Numbered from the stretch's first letter, positions 1 through 7,597 are shown. The stretch is DNA of 14,109 nt from Candidatus Aminicenantota bacterium (GCA_027070475.1 JALXDT010000261.1:1-14109); one strand, 5' to 3'. Numbers and translations: made by a program. Notes: generated by a model from the letters alone, not told the origin.

Positions 1-53
1 CTCAAAAGGCGCTAAATATAATTAGAGATTTTAAAAAAGCTGAAGAAAATTAA
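1..53 (+). CDS. C-terminal end of an upstream gene (partial, unidentified)
   Basis: Frame 3 is open from the left edge and ends in TAA at 51-53. It encodes a lysine- and glutamate-rich tail of 16 residues ending KKAEEN. The stop lies one base before the AAAGGAGGT ribosome-binding site of the next gene, which is the same tight packing seen in the rest of the operon, so the hydrogenase operon probably begins outside the window. The other two frames hit stops at 13-15 and 23-25. Sixteen residues are too few to assign a function. In many bifurcating hydrogenase operons a NuoE-like or histidine-kinase-like gene sits here, but that is only context. Confidence 0.5.
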   Translation, partial: QKALNIIRDFKKAEEN

Positions 54-64
54 AGGAGGTTAAA

Positions 65-433
65 ATGAAATTATCAGACCTTAAAAAGATTAGAGAAAAA
101 TATTCAAAGGATATGAAATTAAGAGAGGGAAAAGCGAGAATAAAAATAGTGGTTAGTATGGGAACAAGCGGCATTGCTTCAGGTGCAAGAGAGACCTTGA
201 AAGCTCTTCTTGATGAAATAGAAAAAAGAGGTCTTTCCGATGTTCTTGTAACTCAAAGCGGTGAAAGAGGATTATCTTCCCATGAACCTGTGATTACTGT
301 TTTTGAGGTTGGGAAACCAACAATCGTTTACGGAGATGTTTCCGATAAAGTTGCAAGAAAGATAATCGCAGAACATATAGTAAACGGCAACCCTGTATCC
401 GATTATATTCTTGAAGTTAAAGAGGAGGAATAA
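65..433 (+). CDS. Cysteine-free thioredoxin-like ferredoxin-fold protein of the hydrogenase operon
   Basis: This 122-aa protein resembles the small thioredoxin-fold [2Fe-2S] proteins encoded beside hydB/hydA in bifurcating [FeFe]-hydrogenase operons. Family-like segments are MGTSGIASGARETLKALLDE (residues 32-51) and a C-terminal IIAEHIVNGNPV (100-111), which also resembles the end of the NuoF N-terminal domain. The family binds [2Fe-2S] through C-x4-C and C-x3-C pairs. Here there is no cysteine at all: in the second pair Glu67 and Ser71 stand where cysteines stand in the next gene (C48, C52). It therefore cannot hold the usual cluster and may be structural or regulatory. The ATG follows AAAGGAGGT with four bases between, so the start is secure. 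The stop at 431-433 directly abuts the next ATG. The fold assignment is by similarity of pattern; the loss of ligands is seen directly. Confidence 0.75.
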   Translation: MKLSDLKKIREKYSKDMKLREGKARIKIVVSMGTSGIASGARETLKALLDEIEKRGLSDVLVTQSGERGLSSHEPVITVFEVGKPTIVYGDVSDKVARKIIAEHIVNGNPVSDYILEVKEEE

Positions 434-3400
434 ATGCCGGCAAAAAGGCTTGATGTTTTAGTATGTGGCGGAGGAGCCTGTATCTCCTCTCACAGCCATG
501 AGATTAAGGATAAACTTATAGCTGTGTTGGAGGAGAAAGGACTCTCCGATGAGATAAATGTTGTGGAAACCGGTTGTATGGGACCCTGTGAATTGGGTCC
601 TGTCATGGTGGTCTATCCCGATGGTTCTTTTTATATTAAATTAAAAGAAGATGATATAGAGGAGTTGGTGGAGGAACACTTTCTAAAAGGAAGGCCTGTA
701 AAACGACTCTTATGGGAAACACCCGAAGCAAGAAAGATTGTTGAAGAAAAAAAACAGGTGCCATTTTTTGAAAAACAGAAAAAGATAGTCCTTTCAAATT
801 GCGGAAAAATAGATCCTGAAAATATAAATGAGTATATTGCTCAGAGAGGTTATGAAGCTCTGGGCAAAGTCCTCACTGAGATGAAGCCTGAAGAGGTAAT
901 AGAAGAGATTATTGAATCAGGTCTTCGCGGAAGAGGAGGAGCAGGTTTTCCCACAGGATTAAAGTGGAAGTTCACAAGAGCCTCAAAAGGTGATGAAAAA
1001 TATGTCGTCTGTAATGCCGATGAAGGCGATCCCGGTGCTTTCATGGACAGGGCAGTCCTTGAAGGTGATCCCCATGCGGTTTTGGAGGGAATGGCAATAG
1101 CAGGTTATGCCATAGGTGCAAGGATGGGATATATATATGTCAGAGCTGAATATCCTCTTGCGATACAGAGGCTTGAGATTGCCATAAAACAGGCAAAAGA
1201 ATTAGGTGTTCTGGGAAAAAATATTTTTGAAACCGATTTTTCCTTTGATATAGAATTGAGAATGGGAGCAGGAGCTTTTGTGTGCGGAGAGGAAACAGCT
1301 CTTATAGCTTCAATAGAAGGTCAAAGAGGCCAACCCCGCCCAAAACCTCCCTATCCCGCACAAAAGGGTTTATGGGGAAAGCCCACTCTTATAAATAATG
1401 TTGAAACACTTGCTAATATAAGACACATTATTTTAAACGGTGCTTCCTGGTTTTCCTCGATAGGAACCGAAAAAAGCAAAGGGACAAAAGTTTTCGCTCT
1501 TTCAGGCAATGTTAGGAACACAGGGCTTGTTGAAGTTCCTATGGGAATTACACTTGGAGAGCTTGTCTATGATATTGGCGGAGGAATTCCGAATGGTAAA
1601 AAATTCAAAGCTGTTCAGACCGGAGGGCCTTCCGGAGGATGCATTCCAAGACAGTTTCTTAATTCCCCCATAGATTATGAATCATTAAAGGCTTTGGGTT
1701 CAATTATGGGATCAGGAGGTTTGATTGTTCTTGATGAAGACACCTGTATGGTAAATATGGCAAAGTTTTTTCTTGAATTTTCCATTGAAGAATCCTGCGG
1801 ACAGTGTTCTCCCTGCAGAATCGGCTTGAGGCAGATGTATGAAATTCTTGACAGGATAACAAAGGGAGAGGGAAAACTTGAAGATCTTGACAGACTGGAG
1901 GAATTGGGAGAAACGATAAAAGCAACATCTTTATGCGGATTGGGACAATCCGCTCCCAACCCAGTTCTATCCACTTTAAAATACTTTAGAGATGAGTATG
2001 TCAAGCATATTGTAGATAAAGAGTGTGAAGCGGGGGTATGTGCTTCGCTTTTTTATGCTCCCTGCGAAAACAATTGTCCGGCCAATGTAGACGCAGCAAG
2101 GTATATCTCATATATGGCAGAGGGCAAATTAGAGCTTGCATACTACACCCATATGAAGAATAATCCTTTTCCTTCGGTTTGCGCCAGAGTTTGCCCTGCC
2201 TTCTGTGAAAAAAGATGTGAAAGAGGAAAATTTGATGAGCCTATTGCAATAAGGGAAGTCAAAAGACTCTTTGCAGATTGGGCTTTGAAAGAACCTCCCA
2301 AATTTGTGCCACCTGAAAATCCTAAAAAAGAGAAGGTAGCTATTATTGGGGCGGGTCCTGCAGGACTTGCGTGCGGTTTTTATCTGACAAGGCTTGGATA
2401 TAAGCCGGTGGTTTTTGAGGCTCTCCCAATCCCCGGCGGAATGATGACAGTTGGAATTCCCGAGTATAGATTACCTAAAAAGGTTACATTACGAGAGATA
2501 GAAAATATTGAGAGAGCCGGGGTTGAAATAAGGTTAAATAATAGGGTTGAGTCACTTGATAAACTTAAAGAAGATGGCTTTGATGCAATTTTTATTGCAA
2601 CAGGAGCTCATACTTCAAGAAGACTGAATATTCCCGGAGAGGATGCAGGGGGAGTTATAAGCGGTATTGATTTTCTTAGGAAAATAAATTTGGGTGAAGA
2701 TATTAAAGTCGGGGAGAATGTAATAGTGATAGGCGGAGGTTCAACTGCCACAGATGCAGCAAGAACCGCATTAAGGTTAGGAGCCAAGAGTGTTAAAATT
2801 GTATATAGAAGAACAAAAGCTGAGATGCCAGCTCTTCCGGAAGAGATTATTGAAAGCGAGGAAGAGGGTATTGAGTTTGAATTTCTTACAAGTCCTCTTG
2901 AAATAGTAAAAGATGAGAGAGGAAAGGTGAAAGCTGTAAAATTCATTAGAACAGAATTGGGGGATTTTGACAGGAGTGGAAGAAGGAGACCAGTTCCAAT
3001 TGAAGGAACAGAATTTACAATGGAGGCTGATTTTGTAATTCCATGTATAGGTCAAAAGTTAACAAAGAGCGGTTTAGAAGAGGGGCTTGAGCTTTATCCG
3101 AATGGTCATATAAAGGTAGATCCTGAAACAATGATGACATCAAAAGAGGGTATTTTTGCAGGTGGTGATGCCATTTATCCTTCTACTGTAATTGAATCAG
3201 TTGCTCAGGGGAGAAAAGCTGCTATTGCGATTGATAAATATTTTGGTTATGAAGGAAAACTTTTTGAGGATGAGAGAGGAGAATATATCCCGGATTATGA
3301 TGAGGAAGCCTATCTAAAAACAATTTTAAGGAAAAAGCCTGAATACTCTGATATCAGAGAAAGAATAAAATCAATGGCACTGGAAGTAAATAAGGGAATG

Positions 3401-3514
3401 AGTCTCAGGGATGCAATAGAAGAGGCGAGAAGATGTCTTCACTGCGATAGAGGAAAATCCCTTTTAAAGAAAAGTGTTGAAAAAAAACATAAATCCCTTG
3501 AAGAAATGCTGTGA
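434..3514 (+). CDS. Fused HydB/NuoF - GltD/NfnB-like flavoprotein subunit of [FeFe]-hydrogenase
   Basis: The 1026-aa protein has two halves. The first is a HydB-type subunit: a thioredoxin-like [2Fe-2S] domain (C11, C16, C48, C52); an FMN/NAD(H) domain with GLRGRGGAGFPTGLKW (163-178), NADEGDPGAFMDR (194-206) and GAGAFVCGEETAL (278-290); and a [4Fe-4S] site SCGQCSPC plus C501 (C455, C458, C461, C501). Instead of the usual C-terminal 2x[4Fe-4S] ferredoxin domain, after C531/C536 it runs into a GltD/NfnB-like module. That module has cysteines 544, 548, 583, 587, 591 and 595, FAD motif GAGPAG (639-644), NAD(P) motif GGGSTA (767-772), YRR (791-793) as in NADPH-using relatives, FAGGD (908-912), and a terminal RRCLHCD. 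It would exchange electrons between NAD(P)H, flavins and Fe-S clusters in the cytoplasm. The start follows GAGGAGG. NADPH preference is inferred. Confidence 0.92.
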   Translation: MPAKRLDVLVCGGGACISSHSHEIKDKLIAVLEEKGLSDEINVVETGCMGPCELGPVMVVYPDGSFYIKLKEDDIEELVEEHFLKGRPVKRLLWETPEARKIVEEKKQVPFFEKQKKIVLSNCGKIDPENINEYIAQRGYEALGKVLTEMKPEEVIEEIIESGLRGRGGAGFPTGLKWKFTRASKGDEKYVVCNADEGDPGAFMDRAVLEGDPHAVLEGMAIAGYAIGARMGYIYVRAEYPLAIQRLEIAIKQAKELGVLGKNIFETDFSFDIELRMGAGAFVCGEETALIASIEGQRGQPRPKPPYPAQKGLWGKPTLINNVETLANIRHIILNGASWFSSIGTEKSKGTKVFALSGNVRNTGLVEVPMGITLGELVYDIGGGIPNGKKFKAVQTGGPSGGCIPRQFLNSPIDYESLKALGSIMGSGGLIVLDEDTCMVNMAKFFLEFSIEESCGQCSPCRIGLRQMYEILDRITKGEGKLEDLDRLEELGETIKATSLCGLGQSAPNPVLSTLKYFRDEYVKHIVDKECEAGVCASLFYAPCENNCPANVDAARYISYMAEGKLELAYYTHMKNNPFPSVCARVCPAFCEKRCERGKFDEPIAIREVKRLFADWALKEPPKFVPPENPKKEKVAIIGAGPAGLACGFYLTRLGYKPVVFEALPIPGGMMTVGIPEYRLPKKVTLREIENIERAGVEIRLNNRVESLDKLKEDGFDAIFIATGAHTSRRLNIPGEDAGGVISGIDFLRKINLGEDIKVGENVIVIGGGSTATDAARTALRLGAKSVKIVYRRTKAEMPALPEEIIESEEEGIEFEFLTSPLEIVKDERGKVKAVKFIRTELGDFDRSGRRRPVPIEGTEFTMEADFVIPCIGQKLTKSGLEEGLELYPNGHIKVDPETMMTSKEGIFAGGDAIYPSTVIESVAQGRKAAIAIDKYFGYEGKLFEDERGEYIPDYDEEAYLKTILRKKPEYSDIRERIKSMALEVNKGMSLRDAIEEARRCLHCDRGKSLLKKSVEKKHKSLEEML

Positions 3515-3522
3515 GGTGTAAA

Positions 3523-3975
3523 ATGAAAGAAATATTGGAAAAATATGAAAGAAAAAGTGATAATCTTCTGGCAATACTCCATGAACTTCAGGATTCAAAG
3601 GATGAACACTATCTTTCCAGAGAGGATTTGAAAGCTGTTTCGAAATACTTGAATCTTCCCTTAAGTATGGTTCATGGAGTTGCAACCTTTTATTCAATGT
3701 ATGCTTTTAAACCGAGGGGAAAATATATCATAAGAGTTTGCCAATCTCCCCCCTGTCATTTGATGGGCGCAACAACTATTTCAAAGGAGTTAATGAAAAT
3801 CTTGGGGATTAAATTTGGAGAAACCACAAAAGATAAACTATTTACACTTGAAATGAGCTCATGTCTTGGAGTCTGCGGAGTTGCACCTGCAATAATGATT
3901 AACAATAAAGTGTACGGAAATCTTACTCCTGAAAAGCTAAAATCAATAATAGAGGAAAAGAGGAGGGAAAAATGA
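3523..3975 (+). CDS. NuoE/HydC-like [2Fe-2S] subunit
   Basis: This 150-aa protein is the 24-kDa (NuoE/HydC) type subunit, which carries one [2Fe-2S] cluster and pairs with a NuoF/HydB flavoprotein. An N-terminal helical domain contains the family stretch LPLSMVHGVATFYSMY (45-60). It is followed by a thioredoxin-like domain with VCQSPPCHLMG (C73-x4-C78) and SSCLGVCGVAPA (C114-x3-C118), the four cluster ligands. The length is normal for the family. An in-frame GTG at 3511 would add four residues and overlap the preceding stop. The ATG at 3523 is preferred because GAGGTG (3513-3518) lies just upstream at the right distance. The stop overlaps the next ATG (ATGA), implying translational coupling. 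It is the only NuoE in the window, so it is unclear which of the two NuoF-type proteins it binds, or whether it serves both. Confidence 0.93.
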   Translation: MKEILEKYERKSDNLLAILHELQDSKDEHYLSREDLKAVSKYLNLPLSMVHGVATFYSMYAFKPRGKYIIRVCQSPPCHLMGATTISKELMKILGIKFGETTKDKLFTLEMSSCLGVCGVAPAIMINNKVYGNLTPEKLKSIIEEKRREK

Positions 3976-5594
3976 GTCTTCAAAGAATGCATATATTAAT
4001 TCCTATTGATGAAGAATCTATTCAAAACGGAGCCCTTGAAGTCAAGAGAAGGCTTAACAAGGAATTGTTCAAACATAGAGTGGAGGAAGAGGTTAAAGTT
4101 CTTGAAACAGGACCTATCGGAATTTCAGGTAAGGGTGTGGTTTTAATTATTTATCCGGATAAGGTTTACTATTATAATGTTAAACCCAAGGATGTTAAAT
4201 ATATAGTTGAGGAACATATACTGAAAGGAAAAGTATGTACAAAGATTGAAAACAGCAAAGAGATTGAAAAAAAGAAAAATGTTGTTGATTATGAAAACAT
4301 AGGTCTAACAAGAAAACAACCGAGAGTTGTTCTTGACAAATGTTGTATTGTTAATACTTTTGATCTGGAAGAGGTTATTGCAAGGGGTGGATATGCTGCC
4401 CTTGAGAAAATATTGGAGGAGAATATTTCACCTGAAGCTGTAATTGAGGAGATAAAAAAGTCGGGCTTGAGAGGAAGAGGAGGAGCAGGATTTCCCACAG
4501 GATTAAAGTGGGAATTTACAAGGAAAGCATCTGGAGATGAAAAATTTGTGATTTGTAATGCTGATGAGGGAGAGCCCGGAACATACAAGGACAGATTGAT
4601 TCTTGAAGGAGACCCACATAAGCTTATAGAAGCTATGATCATAGCTGGCTATGCTGTTGGTGCTGAGAAAGGATATATCTATGTTAGAGGGGAGTATGAA
4701 CTTTCAATAAAAAGATTGAATAAGGCTATAAAAGATGCAAAAGATGTAGGCTTACTTGGAGACAATATTCTTGAGACTGGACTTAACTTTGATATTGAGG
4801 TGAAAAAGGGAGCAGGAGCCTATGTGTGCGGAGAGGAGACAGCTTTAATAGAATCTCTTGAAGGGAAAAGAGGTCAACCGAGAATTAAACCTCCCTATCC
4901 TGTTACCCATGGATTATGGCAAAAGCCAACTGTTGTTAATAATGTTGAAACCCTTGCAAATGTTCCTGCGATAATTTTAAGAGGTGCCGATTGGTACAGA
5001 AGTCTTGGAACAGAAAAATCTCCCGGTACAAAGGTTTTTACTGTTTTGGGAGATGTTGAATATCCGGGCCTAATAGAGGTTGAAATGGGAACACCTTTAA
5101 GAGAGATAATTAATGCTTATGGTGGCGGTGTGAGAAATGGTAAGAAATTCAAGGCAGCCCTTGTAGGAGGTGCTGCAGGAGTTTTCCTCTCCGAAAAGCT
5201 TCTTGATGTTAAGATGGATTTTGAAAATTTAAAAGAGCACACAGCTGTTTTGGGTTCGGGAGCAATCCTTGTTATGAATGAGGATGCTTCAATAGTTGAG
5301 ATGCTTTTTTCAATCCTGAAATTCTTTGCCCATGAATCCTGCGGACAGTGTTCTCCCTGTAGAATCGGGACAAGACATCTTCTTGAACTTATTTATAAGA
5401 TAAAGACAGGAGAGGGAGAGCTTGAAGATTTAGACAAGATGCTCCACATAGCGGAAACCATGAGAAATCTCTCACTATGTCCATTGGGACAATCTGTTAT
5501 TATGCCGGTTGCAAGTGCAATAAATAATTTTAAAGAGGATTTTATTAAAAAAATTAATAATAAAAATAATATGAAGGAGGTCTCATATGCCTGA
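3972..5594 (+). CDS. Second NuoF-like FMN/NAD(H) flavoprotein with degenerate N-terminal [2Fe-2S] domain
   Basis: This 540-aa protein is a stand-alone NuoF-type subunit. The FMN and NADH sites are intact: GLRGRGGAGFPTGLKW (165-180), NADEGEPGTYKDR (196-208), GAGAYVCGEETAL (280-292). The [4Fe-4S] site is also intact: SCGQCSPC (C457, C460, C463) with C503. The EGEPGTYKDR version is the complex I/formate-dehydrogenase type, whereas the fused subunit upstream has the hydrogenase-type DGDPGAFMDR equivalent. The N-terminal thioredoxin-like domain (about 1-90) is recognisable but has lost its ligands: the usual ETGCxGxC reads ETGPIGIS (45-52), and the first cysteine pair is absent. The C-terminal 2x[4Fe-4S] ferredoxin domain of HydB is missing; the chain ends soon after the cluster. 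AGGAGGG precedes the ATG. It overlaps nuoE by four bases and hydA by eight. Its likely role is a second NAD(P)H entry point or a bifurcation partner (inference). Confidence 0.92.
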   Translation: MSLQRMHILIPIDEESIQNGALEVKRRLNKELFKHRVEEEVKVLETGPIGISGKGVVLIIYPDKVYYYNVKPKDVKYIVEEHILKGKVCTKIENSKEIEKKKNVVDYENIGLTRKQPRVVLDKCCIVNTFDLEEVIARGGYAALEKILEENISPEAVIEEIKKSGLRGRGGAGFPTGLKWEFTRKASGDEKFVICNADEGEPGTYKDRLILEGDPHKLIEAMIIAGYAVGAEKGYIYVRGEYELSIKRLNKAIKDAKDVGLLGDNILETGLNFDIEVKKGAGAYVCGEETALIESLEGKRGQPRIKPPYPVTHGLWQKPTVVNNVETLANVPAIILRGADWYRSLGTEKSPGTKVFTVLGDVEYPGLIEVEMGTPLREIINAYGGGVRNGKKFKAALVGGAAGVFLSEKLLDVKMDFENLKEHTAVLGSGAILVMNEDASIVEMLFSILKFFAHESCGQCSPCRIGTRHLLELIYKIKTGEGELEDLDKMLHIAETMRNLSLCPLGQSVIMPVASAINNFKEDFIKKINNKNNMKEVSYA

Positions 5595-7365
5595 TAAAGT
5601 AAAATTATATATTGATGGAAAAGAGGTTGAAGTTCCGGCAGGAACAACAATACTTGATGCAGCCAAAAAGGTAGGAGCAACAGTACCAACCCTTTGCTAT
5701 CATCCGGATTTAAAGCCTACCGGAGCCTGTGGTGTTTGTGTAGTTGAAATAGAAGGCTCACCTATTCCGAAAAGGTCATGTTGCACTCCTGTGGCTGAAG
5801 GAATGAAGGTTAGGACAAACTCTGTGAAATTAAGACAGATGAGAAAAACTGTGATAGAGATGATTTTATCAAACCATGATGTTGAATGCCCGAGCTGTGT
5901 GGCAAACGGAAAGTGTGAACTTCAAGATCTTGCAAATAATATGGGGGTTGATGTTGATGCGCTTTACAAAATACTTGACTATAAACCACTTGATGAAACA
6001 AGTGTTGCAATTATAAGGGATCCTAATAAGTGTATTGCATGCGGCAGATGTATAATAGTTTGCAGTGAAATTCAAACTGTCCACGCAATTACATTTGCGG
6101 ATAGAGGTTTTGAAGTTAATGTTAACACTTTCTTTAAAGAGGGCCTTGGAAACAGTGTATGCGTTAACTGCGGACAGTGTACAGTTTTCTGCCCCACAGG
6201 AGCTTTAAAGGAGAGATCAGAGATAGATTATGTCTGGGAGGCTCTTCTTGATCCTGAGAAAATAGTTGTTGTTCAGGAAGCACCGGCTCTCAGAGTTACA
6301 CTCGGAGAGGAGTTTGGAATGGAACCGGGAACAGTGACCGTTGGTAAAATGTATGCTGCCTTGAAAAGATTGGGATTTGATTATGTTTTTGATACGAATT
6401 TTTCTGCGGATCTGACAATTATGGAGGAGGGAACAGAGCTTGTTAACAGAATAAAAGAGGGAGGTCCTATCCCGCTTATCACATCCTGTTCTCCGGGTTG
6501 GATAAAATTTATGGAAACATACTTTCCCGATTTTGCAAAATACACCTCTACCTGCAAATCACCTCAACAGATGTTCGGTACTCTGGCAAAAACATATTTT
6601 GCAAAGGAGTATAACCTTGATCCTTCAAAAATCGTAAGTGTATCAATAATGCCCTGTACAGCAAAAAAGTTTGAGGCAAGAAGGCCTGAGATGAGAGATT
6701 CGGGCTATCAGGATGTTGACTATGTTTTGACCACAAGGGAATTTGTCAGAATGATAAAGGAAGCGGGGATTGACTTTAAAAATCTTCCCGAAGAAAAGGC
6801 AGATGATTTGATGGGTGCATATACGGGAGCTGCCACGATTTTCGGGGCAACCGGCGGAGTTATGGAGGCAGCGGTAAGATCTGCATACTTTCTTTTAACA
6901 GGTGAAAATCTTAAAAACCTTGACATAGAGGCTGTCAGAGGAATGAAAGGAATAAAAGAGGCTGAACTTGAAATTGCCGGAATGAATCTCAAGGTTGCTG
7001 TCGCCCACGGACTTGGAAATGCAAGAAAACTTCTTACAAAGGTTAGAAAACAAATTGAGGAGACAGGGAAGAGTGAATATGCATTTATTGAAATTATGGC
7101 TTGCCCCGGAGGATGTGTCGGTGGTGGCGGACAACCATATGGAAGTGATCTTGCAAGAAGAGCAAGAAGGGGAGAAGGCTTGTATAAAGAGGATAAAGAT
7201 CTTCCGATGAGATGCTCCCATGAGAATCCGGCGGTAAAGAGAGTGTATGAAAAATTCCTCGGAGCCCCCGGTTCGGACATTGCCCATAGATTACTCCATA
7301 CCTGCTATTTTGAAAGAGATATTGAGAAAGGAACCTGTGTGAAAGAATTAACTCATAAGCATTAA
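5587..7365 (+). CDS. hydA: [FeFe]-hydrogenase catalytic subunit, M3-type domain architecture
   Basis: This 592-aa subunit makes or oxidises H2 at the H-cluster. Domains in order: plant-type [2Fe-2S] (C37, C48, C51, C65/66); His-ligated [4Fe-4S] (H97, C101, C104, C110, then ELQ); two [4Fe-4S] clusters (C149, C152, C155, C159 and C192, C195, C198, C202); then the H-domain. H-domain motifs are L1 TSCSPGW (299-305), L2 MPCTAKKFE (C357) and L3 EIMACPGGCVGGGGQP (C506, C510). L1 has one cysteine rather than the TSCCP pair of the clostridial and algal enzymes. The C-terminus reads LLHTCY where LLHTHY is usual, with another cysteine at 584, and it lacks the extra C-terminal [2Fe-2S] domain of some trimeric enzymes. 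No signal peptide is visible, so it is cytoplasmic. AAGGAGGT upstream fixes the ATG, which overlaps the preceding gene by eight bases. Confidence 0.97.
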   Translation: MPDKVKLYIDGKEVEVPAGTTILDAAKKVGATVPTLCYHPDLKPTGACGVCVVEIEGSPIPKRSCCTPVAEGMKVRTNSVKLRQMRKTVIEMILSNHDVECPSCVANGKCELQDLANNMGVDVDALYKILDYKPLDETSVAIIRDPNKCIACGRCIIVCSEIQTVHAITFADRGFEVNVNTFFKEGLGNSVCVNCGQCTVFCPTGALKERSEIDYVWEALLDPEKIVVVQEAPALRVTLGEEFGMEPGTVTVGKMYAALKRLGFDYVFDTNFSADLTIMEEGTELVNRIKEGGPIPLITSCSPGWIKFMETYFPDFAKYTSTCKSPQQMFGTLAKTYFAKEYNLDPSKIVSVSIMPCTAKKFEARRPEMRDSGYQDVDYVLTTREFVRMIKEAGIDFKNLPEEKADDLMGAYTGAATIFGATGGVMEAAVRSAYFLLTGENLKNLDIEAVRGMKGIKEAELEIAGMNLKVAVAHGLGNARKLLTKVRKQIEETGKSEYAFIEIMACPGGCVGGGGQPYGSDLARRARRGEGLYKEDKDLPMRCSHENPAVKRVYEKFLGAPGSDIAHRLLHTCYFERDIEKGTCVKELTHKH

Positions 7366-7366
7366 G

Positions 7367-7597
7367 ATGATAGGGACTATAACCGTTGTTATGAAAGATA
7401 ATAAAAAAGCAGCTAAAATAAATGAGATACTCCATAAAAATTCTGAAAATATTCTGGGACGAATGGGACTTCCTAAACCGAAAAGCACAGGTTTTATTTT
7501 GAGCTTTGTTTTCAATGGTGAAGAAAAGATTTTTGAAAATTTGTTAAGAGAAATAAAAAATATTTCTGATATAAAAATAGGTTACAGTAAAATTTAA
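7367..7597 (+). CDS. TM1266-like small ACT-fold protein, copy 1
   Basis: This 76-aa protein has a beta-alpha-beta-type pattern. Its layout matches the TM1266 family (iron-only hydrogenase system regulator): an opening beta strand, a helix with KINEILHKNSENILGRMGLP (37-aa region after the first strand), a strand FILSFVF, a helix, and a final strand. It is more divergent than the next gene and lacks the SGKLGQI segment, so the family call rests mostly on the N-terminal half and on being adjacent to a clearer homologue. Family members are predicted to regulate or assist hydrogenase expression; the mechanism is not settled to my knowledge. The ATG lies one base after the hydA stop and has no strong Shine-Dalgarno site, so it probably depends on coupling to hydA translation. 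Confidence 0.7.
   Translation: MIGTITVVMKDNKKAAKINEILHKNSENILGRMGLPKPKSTGFILSFVFNGEEKIFENLLREIKNISDIKIGYSKI

Noticed and set aside
850..1044. Minus-strand and alternate-frame open frames throughout the operon, for example 850-1044, 1675-2004, 4289-4642 and 6720-7280
   Set aside because: They lie opposite strongly conserved coding sequence, have no ribosome-binding sites or recognisable domains, and are explained as shadows of the plus-strand genes.
3511..3522. GTG start for nuoE at 3511
   Set aside because: The ATG at 3523 has GAGGTG at proper spacing, while the GTG would overlap the preceding stop and lie ahead of that site.
434..5594. Reading the NuoE/NuoF genes as part of respiratory complex I
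   Set aside because: No membrane or quinone-module subunits are present, the genes are coupled to hydA, and the first NuoF has hydrogenase-type motifs.
6995..7210. Plus-strand open frame of 71 codons inside hydA
   Set aside because: It is out of frame within the conserved L3 region of HydA and has no family resemblance.
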